Of a stretch of 55,832 nt of DNA, positions 1 through 9,555 are shown in pieces. The notes under the pieces are model-generated. The model saw nothing but the letters and a program-made list of their open reading frames with translations. It ran no database searches and was not told the origin of the DNA. A program made the translations under genes and the position numbers. How positions within the stretch are numbered: the first letter of the stretch is position 1; each line of letters begins with the position of its first letter. Location: contig VXXM01000016.1 in assembly GCA_009835395.1 (NCBI GenBank), positions 1 through 55,832 of the forward strand, read 5' to 3'. The DNA comes from Acidimicrobiia bacterium. Its GTDB lineage: Bacteria; Actinomycetota; Acidimicrobiia; Acidimicrobiales; CATQHL01.

Positions 1-6
1 GGCTTG

Positions 7-1362
7 CTAGGACCCGGTGGGGATGCGCAACTCGATCAGCCGGCTGGCGCCGCCGTCGTGGCGGATGACCCGCAATGCCCTCCCGCCGACGGCGTGCCGG
101 GAGGGGCTGAAGGTGGCGGCATCCATCCAGAGTTCGACGTCCTCGAACTGCTCGATGTCGGCCGCCAGCACGGCCGGGTCCAGGCTGGCGGTGCGCTGGA
201 CGGCCCGGATGAAGATCCACAGCGCCTCGGCGCCGGTGACCGCCCAGCCGACACGGTCCTCGACCTCCGCCAGACCACGGGGATCCACGTCCTGGTCGGC
301 GGTCTCGGGCTGCCGGCGCAGGTCGCCGGTGATGATCGATGCGAAGTAGGCGTTCACCTGCGCGCTCGGGTCGTCGCCGAACGTGGACGCCTCGGTGATC
401 ACCGTGAGCGGTTCCAGTCCGAAGACGCCGCGCTGCCAGGCCACGCCGTCCAGCGCCGCCGGCGCCAGTACCTCGGTGCCGATGCCCACCGACCGCAGCA
501 ATTCGAACATCTGGATGCCGCGCCCACCGACCGCGGCGCAGAGCACCACGGCGGGGTGATCGGCCACCCGTTCCAGCGCCCGGGCCGTTGCCTGCGCCCC
601 GACGACGGGCTGCGCGGCGATCCAGAAGCGGTCGAACCGCAGTGTGAAGCCCCGCGAGCCTCCCAGCTCGGCGAAGCGGCGGTCGAAGCTGTCGCACATC
701 TGAACGGCCTCGGCCCTGTCGGCCTCCACGAGGGTCGCCGCCGAGGAGATCCCCGCGTCGACGGCGTACTCGGCGAGCGCCCGCCCGTAAGCCTGCGCGG
801 AGGTCCCGGCGGAGAACACCCGATCTCGCCCCGCGGCGAACGTGGGCAGGGGTTCGGGCCCGCACGGCACGATCACGAGCGCGCCGGTGCCGTGAGCCGC
901 CTCGCGCACCGGCCGGTTGAAATACGGGTCGCAGGACGTGAAGATCACGGTCACGCCCCTGTCGATCAGCCGCCGCGCTGCGGCGTAGGCCGAGTTGAGT
1001 TCGGAATCGGAGTCCTCGAACAGCAACTCCAGCGGCCTTCCTCGCAGACCCCCGGAGGAGTTGGCCTGCCGCACCGCGTAGACGAGGGCGTCGAGCACCG
1101 GGCCGTCGTGTGGTGCGAGGCGGCCGCCGGCAGCCATGATCACACCGATCCTCACCGGCTCGGGACCCCCGCCGGCGCCATCGCCGCCGGCGTCGACATC
1201 GGCTGCCGGATCGGTGGCCGCGGCCGGCGTCACGCCCGTCGTGACGACCACCGGGGGCGTGCCGCCGTCCGCCGGCGCCGGCTCGGACGGAGCGCTGGAA
1301 CAGGCGGCGGCCAGCAGGGCCGCCACCGTCAGGACTGCGGCGACTCCATGGCGGCTGCGCAC
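7..1362 (-). CDS. ABC transporter substrate-binding lipoprotein, branched-chain amino acid type
   Basis: A 451-residue protein with an N-terminal signal and lipobox (LLAAAC, Cys about residue 21), then a Ser/Pro/Ala-rich linker to about residue 65. The rest, starting near VRIGVIMAAGG, looks like a type I periplasmic binding fold of the Leu/Ile/Val (Peripla_BP_6) family. It would be anchored outside the cell membrane and deliver a small organic ligand to an ABC permease. No permease or ATPase genes lie in the window, so the partner is either beyond the left edge or elsewhere. It lies about 118 bases downstream of hpnH on the same strand and probably has its own promoter. The ligand cannot be read from sequence. 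Confidence 0.8.
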   Translation of the reverse strand: MRSRHGVAAVLTVAALLAAACSSAPSEPAPADGGTPPVVVTTGVTPAAATDPAADVDAGGDGAGGGPEPVRIGVIMAAGGRLAPHDGPVLDALVYAVRQANSSGGLRGRPLELLFEDSDSELNSAYAAARRLIDRGVTVIFTSCDPYFNRPVREAAHGTGALVIVPCGPEPLPTFAAGRDRVFSAGTSAQAYGRALAEYAVDAGISSAATLVEADRAEAVQMCDSFDRRFAELGGSRGFTLRFDRFWIAAQPVVGAQATARALERVADHPAVVLCAAVGGRGIQMFELLRSVGIGTEVLAPAALDGVAWQRGVFGLEPLTVITEASTFGDDPSAQVNAYFASIITGDLRRQPETADQDVDPRGLAEVEDRVGWAVTGAEALWIFIRAVQRTASLDPAVLAADIEQFEDVELWMDAATFSPSRHAVGGRALRVIRHDGGASRLIELRIPTGS

Positions 1363-1480
1363 GTCACGGAGGCTACGCCCCGACGACCCCGGAGCGAAGG
1401 AGGCGAGGGAGGCCTGGAAGTGAGACGGGCAGCGGTGGCGGGGCGGGAAGCCGCCCGGGGGTTGCCGGCCGGGGCGACCC

Positions 1481-2485
1481 TCAGCCCGCCACGAGCGCCC
1501 GCAGCGACTGGCGCAGCGAGCCCGCGGTGGCGATCACCGCCGACGGCTCGTAGCCGCAGTGCGCCATGCAACTGGCGCAGCGCTCGTCGCGGCCGCGCCC
1601 GTAGCTGTCCCAGTCGGTCGTCTCGATCAGCTCCTGGTAGGACTCGGCGTAGCCGTCCGCCATGAGGTAGCAGGGTCGCTGCCAGCCGAACACCGAGTAG
1701 CTGGGAATGCCCCACGGCGTGCACTGGTAGTCGACCTTGCCCTCGAGGAAGTCCAGGAACAGCGGCGAGTGGTTGAGGCGCCAGCGCTTGCGGCGCCCGT
1801 CGGCGAAGGCCTCACGGAACAGCCGCCTGGTTTCCTCGACCTGCAGGAAGTGCTCCTGGTCGGGGGCTTTCTCGTAGGCGTACCCCGGCGAGATCATGAG
1901 CGAGTCGACACCCAGATCGTCGTTCAGGAAGTCCAGCACGCCGCGCACCGACTCGGGCGTGTCGGTGTTGAAGAAGGTGCTGTTGGTGGTGACCCGGAAG
2001 CCGCGCCTCTTGACCTCGCGGATCGCCTCGACCACCTCGTCGAAGACGCCGTCCCGCGCCACCGCTATGTCGTGGCGCTCGCGCAGCCCATCCACGTGCA
2101 CCGCCCAGGAGAAGTAGGGCGAGGGCTTGAACTGGTCCATCTTGCGCCGCAGCAGCACGCCGTTGGTGCAGAGGTACACGAACTTCTTCCGCTCCAGCAG
2201 CGCCTCCACGATGTCGCCGATCTGCGGGTGCAGCAGCGGTTCGCCGCCGGCGATGGACACCATCGGTGCCCCGCACTCCTCCATGGCGCCCACGCACTCC
2301 TCGACGCTGAGGCGCTTGCGCAGGATCTCGGTGGGGTGCTGGATCTTGCCGCAGCCGGGACATTCCAGGTTGCAGGCGAACAGTGGCTCCATCTCCACGA
2401 TGAGCGGGTACTTCTGGCGGCCCCGGAGCTTGTTGGCGAACATGTAGGCGCCGACCCGGGCGGCCTGTCGAAGCGGGATGCCCAT
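1481..2485 (-). CDS. hpnH: Adenosyl-hopene transferase HpnH (radical SAM)
   Basis: 334 residues with the radical-SAM cluster motif CxxxCxxC at C38, C42 and C45 (ACNLECPGC), followed by a GGEPLLHP motif that binds SAM, and a Cys-rich C-terminal segment (CASCMAHCGYEP). HpnH joins 5'-deoxyadenosine to hopene to give adenosylhopane, the first step of side-chain extension. Length and motifs fit the family end to end. Its ATG overlaps the hpnG stop by one base (TGATG), so the two are translationally coupled. Last gene of the hopanoid operon. Confidence 0.95.
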   Translation of the reverse strand: MGIPLRQAARVGAYMFANKLRGRQKYPLIVEMEPLFACNLECPGCGKIQHPTEILRKRLSVEECVGAMEECGAPMVSIAGGEPLLHPQIGDIVEALLERKKFVYLCTNGVLLRRKMDQFKPSPYFSWAVHVDGLRERHDIAVARDGVFDEVVEAIREVKRRGFRVTTNSTFFNTDTPESVRGVLDFLNDDLGVDSLMISPGYAYEKAPDQEHFLQVEETRRLFREAFADGRRKRWRLNHSPLFLDFLEGKVDYQCTPWGIPSYSVFGWQRPCYLMADGYAESYQELIETTDWDSYGRGRDERCASCMAHCGYEPSAVIATAGSLRQSLRALVAG

Positions 2486-3108
2486 CAGGAATCACCTCCA
2501 GGGACTGCTCTCTCCAGCCCTCGCCATCTGTCGGGTGCGATCGGTGTCTCGCGGGTGCTCAGCGTCGCGGCGATCCGGGAGATGACCGCCAGGGCCCGAC
2601 GCGCCCGCCACGGTAGCGACAACGACACCAGCTCCGCGGCGGGCGTGTCGCAAACGACCCTGACCACCGCCAACGGCGCCGGATCCGCAGCCAGCAGCCA
2701 CCACGACTCCATGTCGGCGGCCAGGGTTCCGTCGCCGGCGAGGCGGCGCCGCTCCGCCCCGCGCACGGCGCGGGCCACTGACCGCAGCGGGCCGCGCACC
2801 GCCGAGACTCCCGCCTCGCGCAGCCCGACCCGGATGGTCTCGGCCGCCTGTCCCCAGGCGGAGCGATCGGGTCCGGGCCCGCGCACCGCCTCGGCCACGA
2901 TCACGTCGCCCGGCTCGAGCGAATCGGTGACGGCGCCTGCCAGCCCCAGCACGATGGCTCCGGACCGGTCCCCCGGTACCTGCCGCCCGGCCGCGAAGGC
3001 CGCGGCGCGGCGCGGCCCCATGCCGGTGCGCACCACGCCTGCGCTGCGGGCCCCCCGCCGCGCCGCCGCGGCCTCCAGGCGCAGCGGGCACCAGAACTCG
3101 AGGCTCAT
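2485..3108 (-). CDS. hpnG: Hopanoid-associated nucleoside phosphorylase HpnG
   Basis: 207 residues of the purine-nucleoside phosphorylase/MTAN fold. The conserved phosphorylase signature appears as LAADMES near residue 135, and a Gly-rich phosphate-site region (VLGLAGAV) lies near residue 54. The family converts adenosylhopane, the HpnH product, to phosphoribosyl-hopane/ribosylhopane by releasing adenine. It overlaps the end of shc by four bases and the start of hpnH by one, so the gene sits inside a tightly coupled operon. The short N-terminus and high Ala/Arg content are typical of actinobacterial versions. Confidence 0.88.
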   Translation of the reverse strand: MSLEFWCPLRLEAAAARRGARSAGVVRTGMGPRRAAAFAAGRQVPGDRSGAIVLGLAGAVTDSLEPGDVIVAEAVRGPGPDRSAWGQAAETIRVGLREAGVSAVRGPLRSVARAVRGAERRRLAGDGTLAADMESWWLLAADPAPLAVVRVVCDTPAAELVSLSLPWRARRALAVISRIAATLSTRETPIAPDRWRGLERAVPGGDS

Positions 3109-5066
3109 CGCAGCGACTCCTCACCGGCGGTGGCCCGCAGGAAGCGGCCCAGTGCCATGGTCGGGAACACCTGCCGGTAGAGGTGGTAGTTGATGTAGAA
3201 GTAGCCCTGGAAGCCGGTGCCGGTGTACTGGGGTTCCTCCCAGGTGCCATCGGGACGGCAGGTTCGGGCCAGCCAGTCCACACCGCGGCGGGTGGGCTCG
3301 CCGAACTCGTCGGCCGCCATGAGCGCCAGCAGCGCCCAGGCCGTCTGCGAGGCCGTCGAGTCGCCGCGGCCGCGCCAACTGTCGGACTCGTAGGACCGGA
3401 GATCCTCGCCCCAACCGCCTTCGGGACCCTGGGTCGCGTGCAGCCAGCGGACGGCCCGGCGGATGCGCCGGTCGCTGGGAGGCACTCCCACCGCTCGCAG
3501 CGCCGGCAGCACGGCGCCGAGACCGTACAGGTGGTTCACGCCCCAGCGCCCGAACCAGGAGCCGTCGGGCTCCTGATCCAGCCACAGCCAATCCACGGCG
3601 CGCCGCAGGCGCCGGGGGTCGACGGGGATGTCGGTGCGGGCGCGAACCCAGCAGAGCATCTCCACGACGTGTGCGGTGACGTCGGAACTCGGCGGGTCGA
3701 TGACCTCGCCGAAATCGCAGAAGGGCAACTGCTCGCAGAGCCGCCGCACGTTGTCGGCGTCGAACGCGGCGTAGCCGCCGTCGCTGCTCTGCATGCCCTC
3801 GGCCCAGGCGACAGCGCGGGCGATCGCGGCGTTCGCCCGCTCGGGATCGCTGGCCTGGGCGTGTCCCAGCGCCAGGACCACCTCGGCGGTGTCGTCGAGG
3901 TCGGGGTAGTTGTCGTTCTGGAACTCGAAGGCCCAGCCGCCGGGTGCGAGTTGCGGGCGCCGGGCGGCCCAGTCGCCGCGCACCCGCACCTCCTCGTCCA
4001 GCAGCCAGTCCGCCGCGGCCACCATCGCCGGGTCGTCGCGGCGCAGCCCGGCATCGCCGAGGGCCACCACCGCGAGGGCGGTGTCCCACACCGGGGACTG
4101 GCAGCACTCCATCCAGCGCATGTCACCCTGGCGCACCTCGTAGCTGTCGAAGCACGCCAGCGCCTTGGCCAGGACGGGGTGGTCCAGCGAATAGCCCCGC
4201 AGGTGCAGTGCGATGATCGAGTAGATCCAGGGCGGCTGGATGCCGCCCCAGCAGCCGTCGGACTCCTGGCGGCGGATGATCCACTGCTCGGCGAGCTTCA
4301 TAGAGGTCTCCCGCAGCCGCCACGGCGCCAGGTCGTGGAACTTGTGCAGCATCCTGTCGAGGCGTTGGAAGCAGCCGGCGGGGGTGCGTATCGACCGGGG
4401 GACCCGCTCTGGGGGTACGGCGCCGGTGCGCAGCTCGTCCAGCGTGAACCCCAACTCGACCTGCGGCCGGTAGGTGCTCACGATGCTCAGCGGCACGATC
4501 GTCTGGCGGGCCCAGCAGGCGAAGTCGTAGATGTTCAGCGGCAACCAGCGGGGCAGCAGGATCAACTCGGGCGGGATGGCGGGAAGATCCCGCCACGACC
4601 ACTGCCCGAAAAGGGACAGCCAGATGCGGGTGAACACCCGCGAGCACTCGAGGCCGCCCATGTCGCGCACGAACTCCGCGGCCAGGCGCATGTGCTCGGC
4701 GTCGGGGCTGTCGCCCGCGAGGCGCAGCGCCGTGTACGCCTCGACGGCCAGCGACAGTTCCGAGGGGCCGCCGTAGCGGTTCGACCAACCCCCGTCGGCG
4801 CACTGCTTGGAGCGGATCCAGTTGGCCGTGAGAGCCAGCGTCTCGTCGTCGCAGATGCCCAGGAAGGTGCGCAGCAGGAGATCCTCGGCCTCGATCGCCA
4901 CGTTGGTCTCCAGGTCGCCCTTCCACCAGCCGGCGGGATCCTGCAGGCCCAGCAGCGCGCCGGCCGATCTGGCCAGGGCGTCGGCTGCGTCCCGTTCGAG
5001 ATCGCCGGCCCCGGGCCCGGAGGTGAGCCACGGGAGCGCAGCCAGCGAGTCGTTCGCGGTCGTCAC
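3105..5066 (-). CDS. shc: Squalene-hopene cyclase
   Basis: 653 residues, the normal length for the family. The catalytic DxDDTA motif is DLDDTA at about 389-394, and several QW repeats are visible (QDPAGWW, QCADGGW, QESDGCWG, QSSDGGYAAF, QEPDGSWFGRWG). It folds squalene into hopene in one polycyclization and is a monotopic membrane enzyme. The start is GTG, 72 bases after the prenyl synthase, the only real gap inside the operon. Its stop overlaps the hpnG ATG. Confidence 0.96.
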   Translation of the reverse strand: MTTANDSLAALPWLTSGPGAGDLERDAADALARSAGALLGLQDPAGWWKGDLETNVAIEAEDLLLRTFLGICDDETLALTANWIRSKQCADGGWSNRYGGPSELSLAVEAYTALRLAGDSPDAEHMRLAAEFVRDMGGLECSRVFTRIWLSLFGQWSWRDLPAIPPELILLPRWLPLNIYDFACWARQTIVPLSIVSTYRPQVELGFTLDELRTGAVPPERVPRSIRTPAGCFQRLDRMLHKFHDLAPWRLRETSMKLAEQWIIRRQESDGCWGGIQPPWIYSIIALHLRGYSLDHPVLAKALACFDSYEVRQGDMRWMECCQSPVWDTALAVVALGDAGLRRDDPAMVAAADWLLDEEVRVRGDWAARRPQLAPGGWAFEFQNDNYPDLDDTAEVVLALGHAQASDPERANAAIARAVAWAEGMQSSDGGYAAFDADNVRRLCEQLPFCDFGEVIDPPSSDVTAHVVEMLCWVRARTDIPVDPRRLRRAVDWLWLDQEPDGSWFGRWGVNHLYGLGAVLPALRAVGVPPSDRRIRRAVRWLHATQGPEGGWGEDLRSYESDSWRGRGDSTASQTAWALLALMAADEFGEPTRRGVDWLARTCRPDGTWEEPQYTGTGFQGYFYINYHLYRQVFPTMALGRFLRATAGEESLR

Positions 5067-5138
5067 GCACGAACCTCCGTCATAATCTTCATGCTCGGGT
5101 GCGGTCCTCCCGGTGCGATTGGTTCGGTGCCATCGGTC

Positions 5139-6155
5139 CTAGTGGTCCCGGTCGACGATGAACGCCGCCAGGTCCTGCAGCTCGGCGGCGGCAGCGGGGC
5201 CCACGCCGGCCGACGCCACCGCCTCCAGGGCATTCTCCATGCAGCGCCGCGCCGCCGCGGCCGTGGCGGAGCGGCCACCGAGCTCTTCGATGAGCCCTGC
5301 CGCCCGCGCCAGATCCTCCTCGTCGAGGTGGTCCCGACTGTAGAGGTCTGCGAGCTCGCTTGCTCCCGGGAGCCCGGAGTTCAGGGCGACGGTCACCGGC
5401 AGCGAACGCTTGCGCTCGCGCAGGTCGTTGCCGGCGGGCTTGCCCGTGACCTCGGGACGGCCCCAGATGCCGAGCAGGTCGTCGGCCGCCTGGAAGCCCC
5501 GGCCGACCTCGTCGCCGTAGCGACGCAGCGCCTGCACTGTCTCCGTGGGCGCATCGGCCAGGATGGCCCCCACGGCGCTGGCGTGGTTCAGCAGAGCGCC
5601 CGTCTTGAGCGAGATCATCTCCCAGCAGTCGGCGACGCTGACGCTGGGGCGGCTGTGCAGGGTCATGTCCTGCGATTGCCCGGCGATCATGGCGGCCGTG
5701 GCCCGCGCCAGGTCGGCGGCGGCCGCGGCCCGCGGCGGCGTCGTCTCGGCCAGCAGCACCTCGAAGGCCAGGGCCATGACTGCGTCGCCGATGATGACGG
5801 CGTTGTCGGTGCCGTAGACCTTCCAGACGGTGGGCCGGTGCCGGCGCTCGACGTCACCGTCGACGATGTCGTCGTGGATCAGCGAGTAGTTGTGGATCAA
5901 CTCCACCCCCACCGCGCCCGGGATGGCCACCTCGGGGGCCGCGCCGGCGGCCTCGGCCGAGAGCACGGCCAGCGCGCCGCGCACGCCCTTGCCGCCGGAG
6001 CGCTCGGGCAGCGCGGCGCCGTGCGCGTCGGTCCAGCCGAAGTGGTAGCGCACCGGGACGGCGAGCTCGCCCGGCAGGCGATCCACCGCCTCGATGAGCG
6101 CCGGGCGAACCAGTTCTCCGGCCCGTGCGAGCACTTCCGGCGCCTGCCGGCTCAT
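5139..6155 (-). CDS. Polyprenyl diphosphate synthase (probable farnesyl diphosphate synthase of the hopanoid operon)
   Basis: 338 residues of the trans-isoprenyl diphosphate synthase family. The first Asp-rich motif is HDDIVDGD, in the stretch NYSLIHDDIVD; the second is QAADDLLGIWG. Such enzymes condense IPP with allylic diphosphates; here the context (squalene synthesis downstream) points to a C15 product, though chain length cannot be proven. The ATG at 6155 overlaps the hpnE stop (ATGA), which fixes the start; a longer open frame reaching 6512 is only an overlap with hpnE. The protein carries one Asp-rich region of each kind and is not truncated. Confidence 0.9.
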   Translation of the reverse strand: MSRQAPEVLARAGELVRPALIEAVDRLPGELAVPVRYHFGWTDAHGAALPERSGGKGVRGALAVLSAEAAGAAPEVAIPGAVGVELIHNYSLIHDDIVDGDVERRHRPTVWKVYGTDNAVIIGDAVMALAFEVLLAETTPPRAAAAADLARATAAMIAGQSQDMTLHSRPSVSVADCWEMISLKTGALLNHASAVGAILADAPTETVQALRRYGDEVGRGFQAADDLLGIWGRPEVTGKPAGNDLRERKRSLPVTVALNSGLPGASELADLYSRDHLDEEDLARAAGLIEELGGRSATAAAARRCMENALEAVASAGVGPAAAAELQDLAAFIVDRDH

Positions 6156-7522
6156 GCCGCCACCGCCGGCTCGGGGGCGCGCGGGGCCGCCTCGGCGAAC
6201 TCGGTGGCCAGTTGCGCCGCGTCCAGCCCGCTGCGCACCGCTCCCTCCATCGTGGCCGGCCAGCCCGTGTCGCACCAGGCGCCGGCCAGGAAGACACCCG
6301 GCAGGGCGGTGCGCCCGGCGGCGCGCAGGGCGTGCGACCCGGGCGCCCCGACGAACGTGGCGGCCCGCTCGCGCGTGACCATCGACTCGGTGACACGGGC
6401 GCCTGCCGCCGCCGGCAGCAGGCGGGCCATCTCGGCGCTGAAGTGCTCGACCAGGTCCGCCGAACGGCGCCCGATGTGGCGGCGTGCCGCCGACAGCGAG
6501 ATCGTGAGGCACTGGCGCCCGTCGTCGAGCCCGCCCGCGGCGGTGTGATCGAAGACGTACTCCACGTCGCTGCCCACCGTCGCGGCCATCGGCAGCTCGG
6601 TCACCGCTCGGTCATAGACCAGGTGCACGTTCACGATCGGCGAGGTGCCGAGCTCGCCGAGCCGGTCCTGGCCGGCGACGCTGCCCGGCGGCAGCAGCCC
6701 GCCGGCGGCGTCGTGCGGCACCGCCACCACCACGGCGTCGGCCTCGAGGTGCCCGCCCTCCAGATCCACGACCGGGCGCCCCGCGGTCCCGTTTCGCACG
6801 CCCCGCACCGCCGCCCCCGTGCGCACCTCGCCGCCGGCGGCCTCCAGGGTACGGCGGGCCGCCTCGCCGTGCAGGACCGACAGCGGCACCGTAGCCCAGC
6901 CGATGTCGGCGGCATCGGAGCGGCTCAGCAGCCCCGTGCGGAACACCATCGCCGCCAGCTTGAGGGAGGCCTCGGCGGAGGGTACGTTGACCGTGGGCAG
7001 CACGATGAGGTCCCAGAAGGACGCCACGGTGGCGCCGTCCTGACCCCGGGCGGCCAGCCATTCGCCGAAGGTCAGCCGGTCCAGGGCGGCGTCGTCGGGA
7101 TCCAGACGTCGCAGCGCCAGCGCGGCGCGGACCACCGCCAGGCGCCGGCGGCGGCTGAGATGCGGGTAGGTCGCCAGCGCCGCCAGCAGGTGCAGCGGAG
7201 CGGGGCCCCGGGTGCGCCGGATCGCCCCGACCGGGCCGCCGGGGCGCAGCACCGGCACGTCCAGGCGGCTCTGCAGGCGCACATTCGCGGCCGAGCCGAT
7301 CCGCTCCAGGAACCACCGGTACGCCTCGCAGCAGCGCATGAACACGTGCTGGCCGTTGTCGAAGGAGATGCCGCGGCGCTCGAAGGACCAGGTGGCCCCG
7401 CCCAGGCGCGGTCGCCGCTCCAGCAGGGTCACCGCAGCGCCCCGGTCGGCGGCCTCCACGCCGGCGGCCAGGCCGGCGAGGCCCCCGCCGACGACCACCA
7501 CGCTCGGGCGGCGCTCATTCAC
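6152..7522 (-). CDS. hpnE: Squalene-associated FAD-dependent desaturase HpnE
   Basis: 456 residues with an N-terminal dinucleotide-binding motif (VVVVGGGLAGLAAG) and a C-terminal FAD segment (VFLAGAWCDTGWPATMEGAVRSG) typical of the phytoene desaturase/HpnE family. With HpnC and HpnD it forms the three-step route from farnesyl diphosphate to squalene; HpnE reduces hydroxysqualene. GTG start at 7522 overlaps the hpnD stop (GTGA), which decides the start over the longer open frame to 7780. Confidence 0.92.
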   Translation of the reverse strand: MNERRPSVVVVGGGLAGLAAGVEAADRGAAVTLLERRPRLGGATWSFERRGISFDNGQHVFMRCCEAYRWFLERIGSAANVRLQSRLDVPVLRPGGPVGAIRRTRGPAPLHLLAALATYPHLSRRRRLAVVRAALALRRLDPDDAALDRLTFGEWLAARGQDGATVASFWDLIVLPTVNVPSAEASLKLAAMVFRTGLLSRSDAADIGWATVPLSVLHGEAARRTLEAAGGEVRTGAAVRGVRNGTAGRPVVDLEGGHLEADAVVVAVPHDAAGGLLPPGSVAGQDRLGELGTSPIVNVHLVYDRAVTELPMAATVGSDVEYVFDHTAAGGLDDGRQCLTISLSAARRHIGRRSADLVEHFSAEMARLLPAAAGARVTESMVTRERAATFVGAPGSHALRAAGRTALPGVFLAGAWCDTGWPATMEGAVRSGLDAAQLATEFAEAAPRAPEPAVAA

Positions 7523-8406
7523 GGCCGCAGCCCCGCCATGCTGCGCAGCGCCACCAGGGCCTTCTCCCGGCCCGGGAGGCGGACGCGCATGCTGAGCGGT
7601 CGTTCGGGGTGCGCCATTATGCGCTCCAGCAACCGCCGGTAGATGCCCGCCATCGCCGCGGTGCACGCCCGGCTGCGATGGTCCAGATGGTCGAGCAGCA
7701 CGAGCCCCCGCTCGAACCACGTCGCCGCCTGCTCGCCGACGTGGCGCACCAGCGCCGCGGTCCCCTCCACCGGCGCCCACTCACCCGGCCGCACGCCGAA
7801 GCGGGCGCGGTCGGACTCGGGCAGGTAGATGCGCCCCATCTCGTGATCCTCGACGATGTCGCGCAGCATGTTGGTGAGCTGCAGCGCCACGCCCAGTTCG
7901 TCGGCGAGCTGCGCCACCTCCGCGGACCGTGCCCCGGAGGCGCCGTTGGCGTCGCCCCTGGTGCCGAAGACCCCCAGGGACAGCCGGCCCACCGATCCCG
8001 CCACGAGGCGGCAGTAGCGCACCGTGTCCTCCATGGTCTCGTAGCGGGTGCCGATCACGTCGTGCCGGCAACCCTCGACGATCTCGTGCAGGACCCCGGT
8101 GGGGATCGGGTAGCGATCAGCGGCGTCGGCGAGGCCCACCAGCACCGGGTCGGCGGGGTCGGGAACCTCGCCGGACTCCAGCGAGTCGATGGAGGTGTGG
8201 AACTCCCCGAGCGCCTCCAGCTTCCGGTCGGTGGGCCAGTCCCCGTCGCCGACGTCGTCGATCCGCCGGGCCATGGCGTACAGCGCCGCCATCGCCCGGC
8301 GCTTCGGCGCCGGCAGCAGGCGGATGCCGTAGGCGAAGTTGCGCGCCTCCGCCCAGGTGATCTCCTCACAGCGCCGGTACGCCGCCTCGACACTCAGCGC
8401 CGTCAC
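7519..8406 (-). CDS. hpnD: Presqualene diphosphate synthase HpnD
   Basis: 295 residues of the squalene/phytoene synthase family. The first Asp-rich region reads RRIDDVGDGD and the second NMLRDIVEDHEMGRIYLP, both metal-binding motifs. HpnD couples two farnesyl diphosphates to presqualene diphosphate. GTG start at 8406 overlaps the hpnC stop. A paralogue of the next gene upstream, hpnC, as is usual in this cluster. Confidence 0.92.
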   Translation of the reverse strand: MTALSVEAAYRRCEEITWAEARNFAYGIRLLPAPKRRAMAALYAMARRIDDVGDGDWPTDRKLEALGEFHTSIDSLESGEVPDPADPVLVGLADAADRYPIPTGVLHEIVEGCRHDVIGTRYETMEDTVRYCRLVAGSVGRLSLGVFGTRGDANGASGARSAEVAQLADELGVALQLTNMLRDIVEDHEMGRIYLPESDRARFGVRPGEWAPVEGTAALVRHVGEQAATWFERGLVLLDHLDHRSRACTAAMAGIYRRLLERIMAHPERPLSMRVRLPGREKALVALRSMAGLRP

Positions 8407-9305
8407 GCCGGACCCCGTCTCAGGATCGCCCCCAGGTACAGGGGCACGGCGCGGCGCAGCAGGCGCCGGGCGCCGGCGCTCCGGGTGGCGCTCAACACCT
8501 CGAAGCCCGCCGCCTCGATGGCGTCCAGTCCGGCGAGGCCGCCCGCCACGAAGCCGGTGACGGCGAGCCTGCCGAATCCGCGGAGCGAGGCCACGAGCGT
8601 CCTGCCGTCCTCCAGCAACTCCCGGGCCCGTGCGCATTCGAACGCCACCAGCCGGCGCAGCGGCTCGCCGGCGACGGGGGCGAGCAGGTCGGCGGGTGTG
8701 CAGCCGAAGCGCGCCATGTCCTCGGTGGGCAGGTAGACGCGGCCCGCGGCGGCGTCCTCGCCCACGTCCTGCAGGTGCTCCAGCACCTGCAGGCCGCTGC
8801 ACACGGCGTCCGAGGCGGAGGTGCGCGCAGGCGTCGACGCCTCGAGGACGGCCAGAACCAGGTGCCCGACGGGGTTCGCCGACAGCGCGCAGTAGCCCAG
8901 CAGGTCCTCCCAGTCGGTGTAGGCGGTCTTGGTCTGATCCAGGCGGTTGGCCGCCAGCAGGTCGTCGAACGGCGTGCGCGGGATGTCGAATTCCTGCACC
9001 GTTTCCGCCAGCCGGCGGAACACCTCGTGGCGCGGCGCGCCGGCGTACAGGTCGTCGATCTGGCGCTCGAGCCAGTCCAGCGCCGCCGAGCGGTCACCGC
9101 CGTACTCGTCACCCAGGTTGTCCACCAGCCGGGCGTAGCCGTAGATCGCCTCCAGATGGCTGCGCAGCCGCCGCGGCAGTACCCCCAGAGCCACCGGGAA
9201 GTTCTCACCGGATGCTCGAGCCATGACGGTGTCGATGTCTGCGAACCGCTCGAGACGCTCGACCTGCGCGGCCGGCGCAGCCGGGGCGGGTGCCGGCGGA
9301 CTCAT
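8403..9305 (-). CDS. hpnC: Hydroxysqualene synthase HpnC
   Basis: 300 residues from the ATG at 9305; an in-frame start at 9398 would add 31 residues of low-complexity sequence. Motifs of the squalene synthase fold are DNLGDEYGGD (first Asp-rich region) and LQDVGEDAAAGRVYLP (second). The family start, just before SGENFPVA, supports the shorter form. It turns presqualene diphosphate into hydroxysqualene. First gene of the hopanoid operon; the promoter should lie in 9306-9555, but I see no convincing boxes. Confidence 0.9.
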   Translation of the reverse strand: MSPPAPAPAAPAAQVERLERFADIDTVMARASGENFPVALGVLPRRLRSHLEAIYGYARLVDNLGDEYGGDRSAALDWLERQIDDLYAGAPRHEVFRRLAETVQEFDIPRTPFDDLLAANRLDQTKTAYTDWEDLLGYCALSANPVGHLVLAVLEASTPARTSASDAVCSGLQVLEHLQDVGEDAAAGRVYLPTEDMARFGCTPADLLAPVAGEPLRRLVAFECARARELLEDGRTLVASLRGFGRLAVTGFVAGGLAGLDAIEAAGFEVLSATRSAGARRLLRRAVPLYLGAILRRGPA

Positions 9306-9555
9306 CGGGCCGGTCCGATCCGCGGTGGGTTCGATGGCCGCAGCACCCTCCGGTGGGACGGACCGCGCCGCTCGGAGCTTCTCCACGATGACGCGCACCT
9401 TACACAGCTACTGACCCAATGGTCCAGGTCTTGTGTTCGACGCTCGCCGCAGGGCGGCGAGGACTCCGATCGCACTCCGGCGCCGTGCACCTCGGCCGGC
9501 GATGCCATCGGGGGCGAACGTCATGCTCGGCGCGATCGGTGGGCGGCGCGGGTCG

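Noticed and set aside
6156-6512. Upstream extension of the prenyl synthase frame
   Set aside because: It overlaps hpnE in another phase; the ATGA overlap at 6152-6155 marks the true start.
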